64,000 nt of DNA from assembly GCA_040385825.1 (NCBI GenBank), contig JAZKGQ010000003.1, forward strand, positions 124,001 through 188,000, read 5' to 3'. Numbering within the stretch: position 1 is the first letter of the stretch; the number at the start of each line of letters is the position of its first letter. The notes under the pieces are model-generated. The model was not told the origin of the DNA. It did no database searches and saw nothing but the letters and a program-made list of their open reading frames with translations. Origin of the DNA: JANNNF01 sp040385825 (GTDB taxonomy: Bacteria > Pseudomonadota > Alphaproteobacteria > Rhodobacterales > Rhodobacteraceae). Made by a program: the position numbers and the translations under genes. Positions 42,546-51,904 of the stretch are shown here, in pieces.

Positions 42546-44974
42546 TCCGCAGCCTCCAGTGTCAGATCCGCCAGCGCGTTCCATTGCGCGCGCTGGTCAG
42601 CTTTGGAAAGTTCGGCCCAGGGGTCCACCTGATAGACGGTCTGGCTCAGCATGAACCGGTCATAGAGGGCGCGGCGGGTGGCAGGGTCGGCCATCTGGTC
42701 CTTGCACCAGTCAAGCCCCACCTTGGCGACCCATTTGTAGATCCGGTGCAGATAGCGGCTGTTCTCGCGGTAGAGCTGCACGAAAGCGGCAATGATTTCC
42801 ATGGCTTCGGCCTCGGTCGTGGCCTTGCACAGGAACTCGGTTTCCCGCACGTCCATGCCAGCGGCCCCTGCCACCGAGATTTCATAGCCAGAGTCGACGC
42901 AGATCACGCCAATGTCCTTGCAGGTGGCCTCCGCACAGTTGCGCGGGCAGCCCGACACGCCGAGCTTCACCTTGGCAGGTGTCCAGGACCCCCAAAGCAG
43001 TTTCTCCAGCGCGATGCCAAGCCCGGTGGAATCCTGCGTGCCAAAGCGGCAGAAGTCGCTGCCGACGCAGGTTTTCACCGTGCGCAACCCCTTGGAATAG
43101 GCGTGGCCCGACACCATACCGGCGGCGTTCAGGTCAGACCACATCGACGGCAGGTCTTCCTTGCGCACACCCAGAAGGTCGATCCGCTGCCCCCCCGTGA
43201 CCTTGACCATCGGCACATTGTATTTGTCAGCCGCATCGGCAATGGCGCGCAATTCGGCCGGGGTTGTCACGCCGCCCCACATGCGCGGCACCACCGAATA
43301 TGTGCCGTCTTTCTGGATGTTTGCGTGGTTGCGTTCATTCACGAAGCGCGACTGGCGGTCGTCCTGGTACTCCAGCGGCCAGTCGGCGATCAGGTAGTAG
43401 TTCAGCGCGGGGCGGCAGGACGCGCAGCCGCCGACCGAGGTCCAGCCCAGTTCCTGCTGCACCGCCGGAATGGATTTCAGCCCCATCGACTTGATCAGCC
43501 GCCGCACGTCGTCATGGCTGTGGTCGGTGCATTTGCACATCGGCTGGCTGGTCGGAGCCACGAAGGCATCGCCAAGCGTCACTGACAGCACCTGTTCCAC
43601 CAGCCCGGTGCAGGTGCCGCATGACCCGGACGCCTTGGTCTGCGTCTTTACCAGATCGAGCGTGTTCGCCCCGCCAAGGATCGCATCCACGATCGTACCC
43701 TTGCAGACGCCGTTGCAGCCACAGATTTCCGCGTCACGCGGCAAGGCTGCAACGGCCGCCATAGGGTCCGAGTGGCTACCCCCCTGATAGGCCGGGCCAA
43801 AGATCAGGGTGTCGCGCATCGGCGTGATGTCGGTGCCGTCCTTGATCAGCCCGAAGAACCAGTTGCCATCCGCCGTGTCGCCGTACATCACGGCGCCAAG
43901 CAGCCTGTCGCCCTCGATCACCAGCCGCTTGTAGATGCCGCGCGCGGGGTCGCGGAACACGATGTCCTCGCGCCCCGGACCATCGGCAAAGTCGCCCGCA
44001 GAAAACAGATCGCAGCCCGTGACCTTCAGCTTCGTCGCCGTCTGCACGGGCCGGAATGCCACGTCTTCGGCCAGCAGCGCCTTGGCCAGCACCTTTGCCT
44101 GATCGTACAGCGGGGCCACCAGACCGAACAACTGCTTGTCATGTTCCACACATTCGCCAACCGCCCAGATGCTGGGGTCGCTGGTCTGCATCTGATCGTT
44201 GACCGTGATGCCGCGGCCGATGTCCAGATGCGCGTCGGTGGCAAGCCGGGTTTCCGGGCGGATGCCGACTGCCATGCAGACGATGTCGGCGTCGTAGACC
44301 GTGCCATCCTCCAGCAGCACGGCCTCTACCTTGCCATTGCCCAGAATGGCCTTGGTCGCGCCCTTGCAGTGGATTTTCATGCCCCGCGCTTCGAGCGACT
44401 TTTGCAAGAGGTATCCCGCCGCAGGGTCCAGCTGGCGTTCCATCAGGTGGCCCATGATGTGGATGACCACCACCTCCATGCCTCGAAGTTGCATGCCGGC
44501 AGCCGCCTCCAGCCCCAACAGACCACCGCCGATGACCACCGCCTTGGCGCCCGGCTTGGCGGCGGCGATCATCGCGTTGGTGTCTTCCAGATCGCGGTAG
44601 GTGACGACGCCGGGCAATTCCTTGCCCGCCACCGGAATGATGAAGGGGGCAGACCCGGTGGCGATGATCAGATCGTCATAGGGCGTCTCGCCCGATTTCG
44701 AGATCACCAGTTTGCGGTCACGGTCGATCTTTGTCACATGCTCGCCAAAGCGGGTTTTCACGCCGCGCGCTGCGTACCACGCATCGTCATGCGTCACGAT
44801 TTCGGCATAGGTCTTTTCGCCCGACAGCACGGGCGACAGCATGATGCGGTTATAGTTCCCGCGAGGTTCACCGTTGAACAGGGTAATTTCCACGTCGGCC
44901 CCGGCGTCGGTCAGATGCTCCAGCACCCGTCCACTGGCCATTCCGGCCCCGATCACAACCAGTTTGCGCGTCAT
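42542..44974 (-). CDS. nirB: Nitrite reductase (NAD(P)H) large subunit
   Basis: 810-residue cytoplasmic enzyme reducing nitrite to ammonium with six electrons. An N-terminal FAD/NAD oxidoreductase region (VIGAGMASGRVLEHL at 7-21; VVIGGGLLGLEAA) is followed by a BFD-type 2Fe-2S domain (CGCNGVCKG near 417) and nitrite/sulfite reductase repeats. The sirohaem-4Fe-4S cysteines lie in TCVGSDFCRFG (about 633-639) and GCPRNCAEATC (about 673). The ATG at 44974 shares one base with the nrtCD stop. Its sirohaem cofactor depends on cobA at the end of the operon. Confidence 0.97.
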   Translation of the reverse strand: MTRKLVVIGAGMASGRVLEHLTDAGADVEITLFNGEPRGNYNRIMLSPVLSGEKTYAEIVTHDDAWYAARGVKTRFGEHVTKIDRDRKLVISKSGETPYDDLIIATGSAPFIIPVAGKELPGVVTYRDLEDTNAMIAAAKPGAKAVVIGGGLLGLEAAAGMQLRGMEVVVIHIMGHLMERQLDPAAGYLLQKSLEARGMKIHCKGATKAILGNGKVEAVLLEDGTVYDADIVCMAVGIRPETRLATDAHLDIGRGITVNDQMQTSDPSIWAVGECVEHDKQLFGLVAPLYDQAKVLAKALLAEDVAFRPVQTATKLKVTGCDLFSAGDFADGPGREDIVFRDPARGIYKRLVIEGDRLLGAVMYGDTADGNWFFGLIKDGTDITPMRDTLIFGPAYQGGSHSDPMAAVAALPRDAEICGCNGVCKGTIVDAILGGANTLDLVKTQTKASGSCGTCTGLVEQVLSVTLGDAFVAPTSQPMCKCTDHSHDDVRRLIKSMGLKSIPAVQQELGWTSVGGCASCRPALNYYLIADWPLEYQDDRQSRFVNERNHANIQKDGTYSVVPRMWGGVTTPAELRAIADAADKYNVPMVKVTGGQRIDLLGVRKEDLPSMWSDLNAAGMVSGHAYSKGLRTVKTCVGSDFCRFGTQDSTGLGIALEKLLWGSWTPAKVKLGVSGCPRNCAEATCKDIGVICVDSGYEISVAGAAGMDVRETEFLCKATTEAEAMEIIAAFVQLYRENSRYLHRIYKWVAKVGLDWCKDQMADPATRRALYDRFMLSQTVYQVDPWAELSKADQRAQWNALADLTLEAAE

Positions 44975-46626
44975 CAGGCAACATCCTTCTTTTTGTGGCC
45001 GTGTTCGTATTCCTCAAGGAAAGCAAGCACTTCGGCGCGGTAGTGATAGTAGTCGGGGTGATCCAGCAGCGCGCGCCGGGTGCGGGGGCGGGGCAACTTA
45101 ACCTCAGTGATCTTGCCGATGGTGGCTTGCGGTCCGTTGGTCATCATCACCACGCGGTCGGCCAGAAGGATGGCTTCATCCACATCATGGGTCACGCAAA
45201 CGGCGGTGACTTTGGTACGGCTCCACACCTCCATCAGCACTTCCTGCAACTCCCACCGGGTCAGGCTGTCCAGCATCCCGAAGGGTTCATCCAGCAGCAG
45301 CAGCTTGGGTGACAGGGCAAAAGCCCGTGCGATTCCAACACGTTGACGCATGCCGTTCGACATGTCCGATGCCGGGCGGTTCATCGCGTCGCCCAGACCC
45401 ACACGTTCCAGATAGTATTCCACCACTTCCTGGCGTTCGGACTGCGACGCCTTGGGATAAACCCGGTCGACGCCGATGGCGACGTTTTCCCGCGCGGTCA
45501 GCCAGGGGAACAGGCTGGGGCTTTGGAACACCACCGCGCGTTCCGGGTCGGCGCCTTCGACATGCACGCCGTCCAGCTTGATCGCGCCTTTGGAGATGCC
45601 GTTCAGCCCCGCCGCCATGGTCAGCACGGTGGATTTGCCGCAGCCGGAATGGCCGATCAGGCTGACAAACTCGCCCTTCTTCAGCGTCAGGTTGAAATCC
45701 TGCACCACGGTCAGCGGGCCTTTGGGGGTGTCGTAGATCTTGTGCAGTTGCGAGAATTGCAGATAGCGTTCATCGGTGAAGGACTTGGCGGCCTCGGCAT
45801 AGGCTTTTGGCATCGCATGGCGCGGGGTGACATGGGGCAGGGTCCGGGTTTCCGCCACTTTGGCGCTGATGCCCACATCCATCAGGTATGCTGTAACATC
45901 GGCGCGCAAGGCCTTGAAAACAGGATCATCATTCATGTCGCTGCGGTCACGCGGGCGGGGCAAGGTGACGGGAAAATCCGCGCCCAATGTGCCATCGGGG
46001 TTCAGGCAGATGATGCGGTCGGCCAGCACCAATGCCTCGTCCACATCATTCGTGACCAGAACCACGGTGCGCTTGTCAGCCGCCCAGATCGCCTCGATCT
46101 CTGACGCCACATTGGCGCGGGTCAGGGCGTCCAGCGCCGACAGGGGTTCGTCCATCAGCATGACCTGCGGCTGCATCGCAAGGGCACGCGCGACCGACAC
46201 CCGCTGCCGCATGCCGCCAGAAAGTTCGGCAGGGCGGCGGTCGGCGGCGTGGGAAAGTCCAACCATTCCAATATACCTGGCGACCAAAGCTGCGCGCTCG
46301 GTCCGCGTTCCCTTGTGCACCGCATCGACCGCAAGGCCGATGTTGCCCGCCACCGTCAGCCAGGGCATCAGCGCGTAGGACTGAAACACCAGCCCGCGTT
46401 CCGGCCCAGGTGCCGTCACCGCAGCGCCCTTGAAGGTGACGGTGCCCTGGTCCGGCAGGGTCAGCCCGGCCATCAGGTTGATCAGCGTGGTTTTCCCCGA
46501 CCCCGAAAAGCCAAGGATCGCCAGAAACTCGCCTTCCGCCACTGACAGGGTCAGATTGCGCAGGACAGGAGTGTCGCCGTAGCCTTTGGAAACATTGGTG
46601 AAATCGAGAATACCCATTTGGATCAC
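44974..46626 (-). CDS. Nitrate ABC transporter, fused ATPase subunits (NrtC/D type)
   Basis: 550-residue protein with two complete ABC ATPase modules. The first has Walker A GFSGSGKTT (39-47) and signature LSGGMRQRV. The second has Walker A GHSGCGKST (about 324-332), and its signature is altered to MSNGMRQRV. In cyanobacteria NrtC and NrtD are separate proteins and NrtC carries a regulatory NrtA-like domain; here both ATPases are in one chain with no sensor domain. GTG at 46626 overlaps the permease stop (GTGA); ATG at 46617 is the alternative start. Confidence 0.92.
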   Translation of the reverse strand: MIQMGILDFTNVSKGYGDTPVLRNLTLSVAEGEFLAILGFSGSGKTTLINLMAGLTLPDQGTVTFKGAAVTAPGPERGLVFQSYALMPWLTVAGNIGLAVDAVHKGTRTERAALVARYIGMVGLSHAADRRPAELSGGMRQRVSVARALAMQPQVMLMDEPLSALDALTRANVASEIEAIWAADKRTVVLVTNDVDEALVLADRIICLNPDGTLGADFPVTLPRPRDRSDMNDDPVFKALRADVTAYLMDVGISAKVAETRTLPHVTPRHAMPKAYAEAAKSFTDERYLQFSQLHKIYDTPKGPLTVVQDFNLTLKKGEFVSLIGHSGCGKSTVLTMAAGLNGISKGAIKLDGVHVEGADPERAVVFQSPSLFPWLTARENVAIGVDRVYPKASQSERQEVVEYYLERVGLGDAMNRPASDMSNGMRQRVGIARAFALSPKLLLLDEPFGMLDSLTRWELQEVLMEVWSRTKVTAVCVTHDVDEAILLADRVVMMTNGPQATIGKITEVKLPRPRTRRALLDHPDYYHYRAEVLAFLEEYEHGHKKKDVA

Positions 46627-47702
46627 CGATTGTTCGTAAAGGTAAAGGCCGATTGCAGCGCGAACATCACCCGGTCTAGCAGGAAGCCGATGATCCCGAT
46701 GGTCAGAACGGCCACCATGATCCGGGCCAAGCTCTGTTCGGACCCGTTCTGGAATTCATCCCAGACGAATTTGCCAAGGCCGGGGTTCTGCGCCAGCATT
46801 TCCGCCGCGATCAGCACCATCCAGCCCACGCCCAGGGACAGCCGCAATCCGGTAAAGATCAGCGGCAGCGCCGAGGGCAGCACCAGACGGGTGATCTTGG
46901 TCCAAGGGGAAAGTTTCAGCACGCGGCCCACGCTGACCAGATCCTTGTCGATCGAGGCCACGCCAAGGGCGGTGTTGATCAGCGTCGGCCACAGCGAACA
47001 CAAGGTGACGGTGATGGCCGAGATGATGAAGGACTTCGACATGCCCCCTTCACCACCTGCCACCACAGCCGACACCACCATGGTCACGATCGGCAGCCAG
47101 GCCAGCGGCGAGACGGGTTTGAAGATCTGCACCAGCGGGTTGATGGCGGCATTCGCCGTGGGTGACAGGCCAGAGATGATGCCCAAGGGCACCGCCACCA
47201 GGGTTGCCACCACAAAGCCCGCAAAGACCGTCTGGATCGAGGTCCAGATCTGCGCGTAATAAGTGGGTTTGCCCGTATAGGCGCGGTTTTTCACCTCATC
47301 CGCCTTGCCGGCCGCCACCAGTTCGGCATTCTTGGCGGCCTGCTTTGCAAAGAACTCCACCTCTTTCTCGCCCTCGGCGACCGCATCGGCATGCAGAACC
47401 TTGACTTGTTCCCAGACCTGCGCCGGACCCGGAATGGCCCCGAGCGAGGTTTGCACCGTGGGCGCCAGCGTGGCCCAGAGGAACAGGAACCCCGCAATCG
47501 CCACCAGCGGCACACCCAGCAGACGCCAGATGTCCTTGAGTTGCGCGCGGGCTGCATCGCCCGCGATCAGCCGCAGGATCGGGGTGATCCATGGCAGGCC
47601 CAGCACCTTGAACCAGCCATCCGCGCGGTTGATCCGGGTGGCAGTCAGCAGGGTGCGGCGCGGGGGGGTGGCGGGGGCCTGGGACGGGTCGATGGCGGTC
47701 AT
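46623..47702 (-). CDS. nrtB: Nitrate ABC transporter permease
   Basis: 359-residue integral membrane subunit. The binding-protein-dependent transport motif is in the C-terminal third (LPSALPLIFTGLRLSLGVGWMVLIAAE, the ATPase-contact EAA-like loop). A hydrophilic insert of about 60 residues, rich in Glu/Lys/Ala, between the first and second spans (AEGEKEVEFFAKQAAKNA) is longer than in NrtB/TauC-type permeases. The ATG at 47702 follows an intercistronic hairpin after nrtA; the 3' end overlaps the ATPase gene. Confidence 0.92.
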   Translation of the reverse strand: MTAIDPSQAPATPPRRTLLTATRINRADGWFKVLGLPWITPILRLIAGDAARAQLKDIWRLLGVPLVAIAGFLFLWATLAPTVQTSLGAIPGPAQVWEQVKVLHADAVAEGEKEVEFFAKQAAKNAELVAAGKADEVKNRAYTGKPTYYAQIWTSIQTVFAGFVVATLVAVPLGIISGLSPTANAAINPLVQIFKPVSPLAWLPIVTMVVSAVVAGGEGGMSKSFIISAITVTLCSLWPTLINTALGVASIDKDLVSVGRVLKLSPWTKITRLVLPSALPLIFTGLRLSLGVGWMVLIAAEMLAQNPGLGKFVWDEFQNGSEQSLARIMVAVLTIGIIGFLLDRVMFALQSAFTFTNNR

Positions 47703-47726
47703 GGGACTATCCTGTCGGTGGATGGG

Positions 47727-47757
47727 GGGCGCGCGCGCCGCATCGGGCGCGCGGCCC
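47727..47757 (-). repeat. Strong intercistronic hairpin between nrtA and nrtB
   Basis: On the transcript, 12 pairs with one bulge: GGGC plus CGCGCGCC, loop CGATGC, then GGCGCGCG plus GCCC. It lies in the 59-base gap. Such hairpins after binding-protein genes often protect the upstream mRNA, giving more NrtA than membrane subunits; that role is inferred. Confidence 0.6.
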
Positions 47758-47761
47758 TGGA

Positions 47762-49117
47762 TCAGTTGATGACTTCGCCGCCGGCCACGGTCTGCGCGGC
47801 CTTCAGCCCGATGGTCAGGCTGTCAATGTAGGCGTTCGGGGTCTTGCCATCATAGGTCACGCCGTCGATGAATTCGGCGGTGGGTTCGCGGTAGCCGTCC
47901 ACGTCGAAATCGAACATTTCGGCCGTCGCATTGCCATCGGCGATCACGGCCTCGGCGGCGGCCTTGTAGATGTCGGGTTTGTAGACAGACCTTGCGGTTT
48001 CATCGAACCACACATCGGTCTGCGGTTCGGCGATCTGGCCCCACCGGCGCATCTGGGTCAGATACCAGACGGCATCGGAATAGTAGGGGAAGGTCGCGTT
48101 ATAGCGGAAGAACACGTTGAAATCGGGGGCAGGGCGTTTGTCACCCTTTTCATATTCAAAGGTGCCCGTCATCGAGTTGGCGATCACCGCCGCATCGGCG
48201 CCGACATATTCCGGGCGCGACAGAATCTCGACCGCTTCGGCCCGGTTGGCATTGTCGCCTTCGTCCAGCCAGATGGCGGCGCGGATCAGCGCCTTGGTCA
48301 GCGCGAGGGTGGTGTTCGGGTTGGTTTCCACGAATTCCGCTGTCAGACCAAAGACTTTCTCGGGGTTGTTCTTCCAGATGTCGCTGTCGGTGATCACCGG
48401 CACGCCAATGCCCTTGGCGACGGCGGCCTGGTTCCACGGCTCACCCACGGCATAGCCAAGGATGGTGCCTGCCTCCATCGTCGAGGGCATCTGCGGCGGG
48501 GGCGTGACGGAAATCAGCACATCGCCGCCGATCTGGCCCGACACATCATCGGGGGAATAAAGGCCGGGGTTGATGCCGCCAGCCGCCAGCCAATAGCGCA
48601 GTTCGTAATTGTGGGTGGACACCGGGAACACCATGCCAAGGTTGAACGGCGTGCCCTCAGACGCATAGGCCTCGACCACCGGCTTCAGGGCAGATGCAGA
48701 AATCGGATGCTGCGGTTTGCCGTCGGCCATGGTCACGTTGGGCTTCATCGCCTCCCACACCGCGTTGGACACGGTGATGGCATTGCCGTTCAGGTCCATC
48801 GAGAACGGGGTCACAAGCGCGGCCTTGGTGCCATAGCCGATGGTGGCGGCAATCGGCTGGCCCGCCAGCATATGCGCCCCGTCCAACTCGCCCGATACCA
48901 CGCCATCCAGCAGCACTTTCCAGTTCGATTGCGCGGTCAGGGTGACGGACAGGCCTTCGTCCTCGAAAAACCCCTTCTCCTTGGCGATGGCCAGCGGGGC
49001 CATGTCGGTCAGCTTGATGAAGCCAAGCGTCAGCTCATCTTTTTCGATGCCCGCAGTTTCAGCAAAGGCCGGAAACGCGAGGATGGTGGTGGCAAGCAGG
49101 GTGGCGATGCGTGTCAT
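47762..49117 (-). CDS. nrtA: Nitrate ABC transporter substrate-binding protein
   Basis: 451-residue NrtA/CmpA-type solute-binding protein. A Sec-type signal peptide (MTRIATLLATTILAFPAFA, cleavage after residue 19) leads to a periplasmic domain starting DELTLGFIKLTDMAPLAIA. The segments NWKVLLDGVVSGELDGAHML and NATFPYYSDAVWYLTQMRRWG are typical of the family. First structural gene of the nitrate operon; its 255-base leader contains a terminator with an ANTAR-type hairpin. Paralogous to the cytoplasmic sensor NasS encoded upstream. Confidence 0.94.
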   Translation of the reverse strand: MTRIATLLATTILAFPAFAETAGIEKDELTLGFIKLTDMAPLAIAKEKGFFEDEGLSVTLTAQSNWKVLLDGVVSGELDGAHMLAGQPIAATIGYGTKAALVTPFSMDLNGNAITVSNAVWEAMKPNVTMADGKPQHPISASALKPVVEAYASEGTPFNLGMVFPVSTHNYELRYWLAAGGINPGLYSPDDVSGQIGGDVLISVTPPPQMPSTMEAGTILGYAVGEPWNQAAVAKGIGVPVITDSDIWKNNPEKVFGLTAEFVETNPNTTLALTKALIRAAIWLDEGDNANRAEAVEILSRPEYVGADAAVIANSMTGTFEYEKGDKRPAPDFNVFFRYNATFPYYSDAVWYLTQMRRWGQIAEPQTDVWFDETARSVYKPDIYKAAAEAVIADGNATAEMFDFDVDGYREPTAEFIDGVTYDGKTPNAYIDSLTIGLKAAQTVAGGEVIN

Positions 49118-49156
49118 GGTCTATCCTGATGGCCCGGTCAGAGGGCGTTGAAATGC

Positions 49157-49211
49157 AAAAAGCCGCCAGATCCCATGCCATGTCTGGCAACGGATCGAGC
49201 GGCGGTGCTCG
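49157..49211 (-). promoter_or_regulatory. nrtA leader: ANTAR-type hexaloop overlapping an intrinsic terminator
   Basis: On the minus strand CGAGC-ACCGCC-GCTCG (49196-49211) forms a hexaloop hairpin with A at loop position 1 and G at position 4, as recognised by ANTAR antiterminators. Its 3' half is also the 5' strand of a long terminator stem (CCGCC/GGCGG, GATCC/GGATC, TGCCA/TGGCA around GACA) ending in TTTTT at 49157-49161. The two structures exclude each other. NasT, encoded just upstream, is the expected binder. I could not place the first hexaloop of the usual pair. Confidence 0.7.
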
Positions 49212-49372
49212 GCTTGGTCCCGGCTTCGGGGGGCGGCGCAGTTGGTAAGACGTCATTGCCTTAGCGCTTGGTTTCAGCATGCCATGCGGCGCTGCGGCGT
49301 CAATGAATTGTGTATTTATTATGTCGTTGTGGCGGGGGATATTTTCGATGCTGCATCGCAGCGATTAAAATT

Positions 49373-50551
49373 TCAGCGCAACGGGTCCGCCGGGTCGAAA
49401 ATGCGGGCGTCAAAAAAGCGGTCGGGCGGCAGAATCAACCGGCCCCGTTCGGATGCCACCGGGGTCGGGTGGTCCAGCGCGCCTTCCAGTTTCGACGAGG
49501 CCCCCGGCAGATCTGCCCCGGTCGGGGCCAGCGCCAGCCGGTGCAGGTCGCTGCGAAACACCGCCTGCGCCGCTTTGACTGCCGTGGCGGGGTCAAGCCC
49601 ATAGCGGCGGGCAAGGCGCACGCCGATCCATGCTGCCTGACTGCGCCACGGAAAACTGGCGGCCCCGGCGTGAAAGGCGATGAAGCCCGGCACAAGGCGT
49701 TCCTCGCCATCTTGCGAAATCACCATGCGCCCGGTCAGGCTGCGTTCGATCAGGTCAGCCGACACGGCCAGCCTGCCCGACCCCGCCAGCAGTTCGGACG
49801 CCACGCCCAGATTGCGCGCGTCGCCCAGCCAGCGGCCCGCGCGCCAGACCGCCCGGATCAGCCGCCCGGCAAGGTCGGGGTCGGCCTCGGCCCAGCCGGC
49901 CCGTGTCGCCAGCACCTTTTCGGGCGCAAAGGCCCAGATCGCCGAGCCGGGCAGCAGCAAGGCCCCCGCGCCGCGGTCCACCGCCACAGACCCGCGCGGC
50001 TCGCCCACGCAGAAGGCGTCGATCTCATCTGCCGCCAAGGCTTCGGCCATGCGGGGGGGCGGGACGGTCTTGATCTCCAGCCCCTCGGGCAGATCGACGC
50101 CAAGGCCGGACAGCCAGTAATGCATCAATTCGGCGTGCATCGAGAACGGGAAGGGCACGCCGATGCGCAACACCGGCCCCGCGGCGGCCAGCAGGGCCAG
50201 CCCTGCGGCGCGGGCATCCTGAAAATCAAAGGCATAGCCTGCCGCCTGCATCCGGGCGGCAAGGGCGTTCGACACCCCGATCACATCGCCATTGGCATTC
50301 AGCACCGAAAGCGCCTCGAACCGGGCGGGCGACCCGCCCAGACCAAGCGCCATCGCCACCGGCACCGGCGACAGCATCTGCGCCGCCGTCACCTGACCCA
50401 AGGCCAGCATGTCGCGCAGCGCGGCCCAACTGGGGGCCGTCACCAGATCCAGCGCCAGCCCTTCTTCCTCGGCGAAACCCAAGGCATCTGCCACGATCAG
50501 CGGGGCAGCATCGACCAGCGGCACAAAGCCCAGGCGCATCACATCGGTCAT
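49373..50551 (-). CDS. nasS: Nitrate/nitrite sensor NasS
   Basis: 392-residue NrtA-like protein without signal peptide (MTDVMRLGFVPLVDAAPLIV), hence cytoplasmic. In characterised systems it binds NasT and releases it when nitrate or nitrite is present. Binding-protein features include GVPFPFSMHAELMHYWL and EIDAFCVGEPRGSVAV. The ATG at 50551 overlaps the nasT stop, so sensor and antiterminator are co-translated. The operon leader follows its stop codon. Confidence 0.92.
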   Translation of the reverse strand: MTDVMRLGFVPLVDAAPLIVADALGFAEEEGLALDLVTAPSWAALRDMLALGQVTAAQMLSPVPVAMALGLGGSPARFEALSVLNANGDVIGVSNALAARMQAAGYAFDFQDARAAGLALLAAAGPVLRIGVPFPFSMHAELMHYWLSGLGVDLPEGLEIKTVPPPRMAEALAADEIDAFCVGEPRGSVAVDRGAGALLLPGSAIWAFAPEKVLATRAGWAEADPDLAGRLIRAVWRAGRWLGDARNLGVASELLAGSGRLAVSADLIERSLTGRMVISQDGEERLVPGFIAFHAGAASFPWRSQAAWIGVRLARRYGLDPATAVKAAQAVFRSDLHRLALAPTGADLPGASSKLEGALDHPTPVASERGRLILPPDRFFDARIFDPADPLR

Positions 50552-51132
50552 TTCAGCAGATCCGCCGTCATCACCAAAGCGCCCGCCACATCGGCCACCT
50601 TGCGGCCCTGATCCATCGCGGTGCGGCGCAGCAGGGCATAGGCTTCTTCCTCGCCAATCTTGCGCGCGCGCATCAGGATGCCCTTGGCGCGGTCGATCAC
50701 CTTGCGTTCTTCCAGCGCGCGGCGGGTTTCGGCCAGTTCGACCCGCATCCGCTGTACCATGTGGAAACGGGCGATGGCGGCGTCCAGAATGGGCTTGATC
50801 CGTTCGGCGCGCAGGCCATCGACGACATAGGCCGACACCCCGGCCTCGATGGCGGCCTTGGTCAGGCTGCCGTCGCTTTGATCGACGAACATCGCCACCG
50901 GGCGTTCCATCGGGGCTGTGGCCAGGGTCAATTCCTCCAGCACGTCGCGGGACGGGTTGCCCGCGTCGATCAGCACGAGGTCGGGGTTGCGTTCGGCGAT
51001 CTTGCGGGCAAGGCCCACGTCGTCGCCAATGATGAACACGTCGAAATCGCCGGCCTCGGCCAGACCATCGACGATCAGCAGGGCGCGATCCCGGTCTTTT
51101 TCAACGACGACAATGGACAGGCGTTTGGACAT
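50548..51132 (-). CDS. nasT: ANTAR antiterminator NasT
   Basis: 194-residue RNA-binding regulator: an N-terminal receiver-like domain (about 1-120; IVVVEKDRDRALLIVDGL, VLIDAGNPS) and a C-terminal ANTAR domain (about 125-190; ALEERKVIDRAKGILMRAR). The pseudo-receiver is not expected to be phosphorylated but to be held by NasS. Released NasT binds paired hexaloop hairpins and prevents termination in nas leaders. It is the first gene of nasT-nasS, itself upstream of the nrt-nir-nas genes. Confidence 0.94.
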   Translation of the reverse strand: MSKRLSIVVVEKDRDRALLIVDGLAEAGDFDVFIIGDDVGLARKIAERNPDLVLIDAGNPSRDVLEELTLATAPMERPVAMFVDQSDGSLTKAAIEAGVSAYVVDGLRAERIKPILDAAIARFHMVQRMRVELAETRRALEERKVIDRAKGILMRARKIGEEEAYALLRRTAMDQGRKVADVAGALVMTADLLK

Positions 51133-51237
51133 GGATGCAGTCAGCCGATCAGAGGGGGCAGGGCAATGGCAACCGGGGCAGCACAGCCGGGCGGGGACAA
51201 GGTTGGGCAGCGGGTGCCCATCTTTCGGGCGGTTGGC

Positions 51238-51804
51238 CTAAAGCATGGGCCGATCCGACAGGTCGCGCAACTGTGCCGCCACTGACTTTGCATCGGGGGC
51301 CACGGTGAATAGCGACGGCATCGAGGCATCGGCAAAGCCTTCGGCGATGATGTGGTCCAGCAGCGCCAGCAGCGGCTGCCAGTAGCCCTGCACATCCATC
51401 AGGACAATCGGCTTGCGGTGCAGCCCGATCTGGCCCCAGGTCAGCACCTCGAAAAACTCGTCCAGTGACCCCGCCCCGCCGGGCAGCACCACGATGGCAT
51501 CCGAGTTCATGAACATCACCTTCTTGCGTTCGTGCATGTCCTGGGTGATCACGACCTGGGTCAGGTCGGTTCTGCCGCGTTCGGCGCTGATCAGATGGGT
51601 CGGGATCACGCCAAGCGTCTGCGCACCCGCCGCCATGGCGGCGTTTGCCACTTGCCCCATCAGCCCCACATCGCCCGCGCCGTAGACCAGCCGCCAGCCA
51701 TTGGCGGCGATTTCTGCGCCAAAGGCCTGGGCCTGGGCGGCATGGGCCGGGTTCAGACCGGGCCGCGCGCCGCAGAAAACACAGATGGACCGGACCTTTG
51801 CCAT
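51238..51804 (-). CDS. LOG family (TIGR00730) Rossmann-fold protein
   Basis: 188-residue cytoplasmic protein of the LOG family (nucleotide 5'-monophosphate phosphoribohydrolase / lysine-decarboxylase-like fold). Signatures are ICVFCGARPG at the N-terminus, the VYGAGDVGLMG loop, MHERKKVMF and LPGGAGSLDEFFEVLTWGQIG (PGGxGTxxE-type). The ATG at 51804 is the family start; the longer frame to 52686 runs antisense to the LysM gene. Bacterial members hydrolyse AMP-like or cytokinin-riboside substrates; the physiological role here is unknown. Confidence 0.92.
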   Translation of the reverse strand: MAKVRSICVFCGARPGLNPAHAAQAQAFGAEIAANGWRLVYGAGDVGLMGQVANAAMAAGAQTLGVIPTHLISAERGRTDLTQVVITQDMHERKKVMFMNSDAIVVLPGGAGSLDEFFEVLTWGQIGLHRKPIVLMDVQGYWQPLLALLDHIIAEGFADASMPSLFTVAPDAKSVAAQLRDLSDRPML

Positions 51805-51904
51805 GCGCTGCCTGATACTTGTTGCTTTGCGCCGTGATATCGGGGTTCTTGTAAAAAGGAAAGCAGGGGCCGGGAACAGGCCCTGCGACAAAGGGGTTTG
51901 CAAC

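Noticed and set aside
49270..49284. Sigma-54 promoter for nrtA (TGGCATG-CTGA-AACC on the minus strand)
   Set aside because: The GG is present, but the -12 GC is CC, so the match is too weak to call.
49331..49350. Fourth copy of the convergent-junction element (GGCGGGGGATATTTT)
   Set aside because: Only the short core matches; it lies between two genes on the same strand and lacks the tail, so chance similarity is likely.
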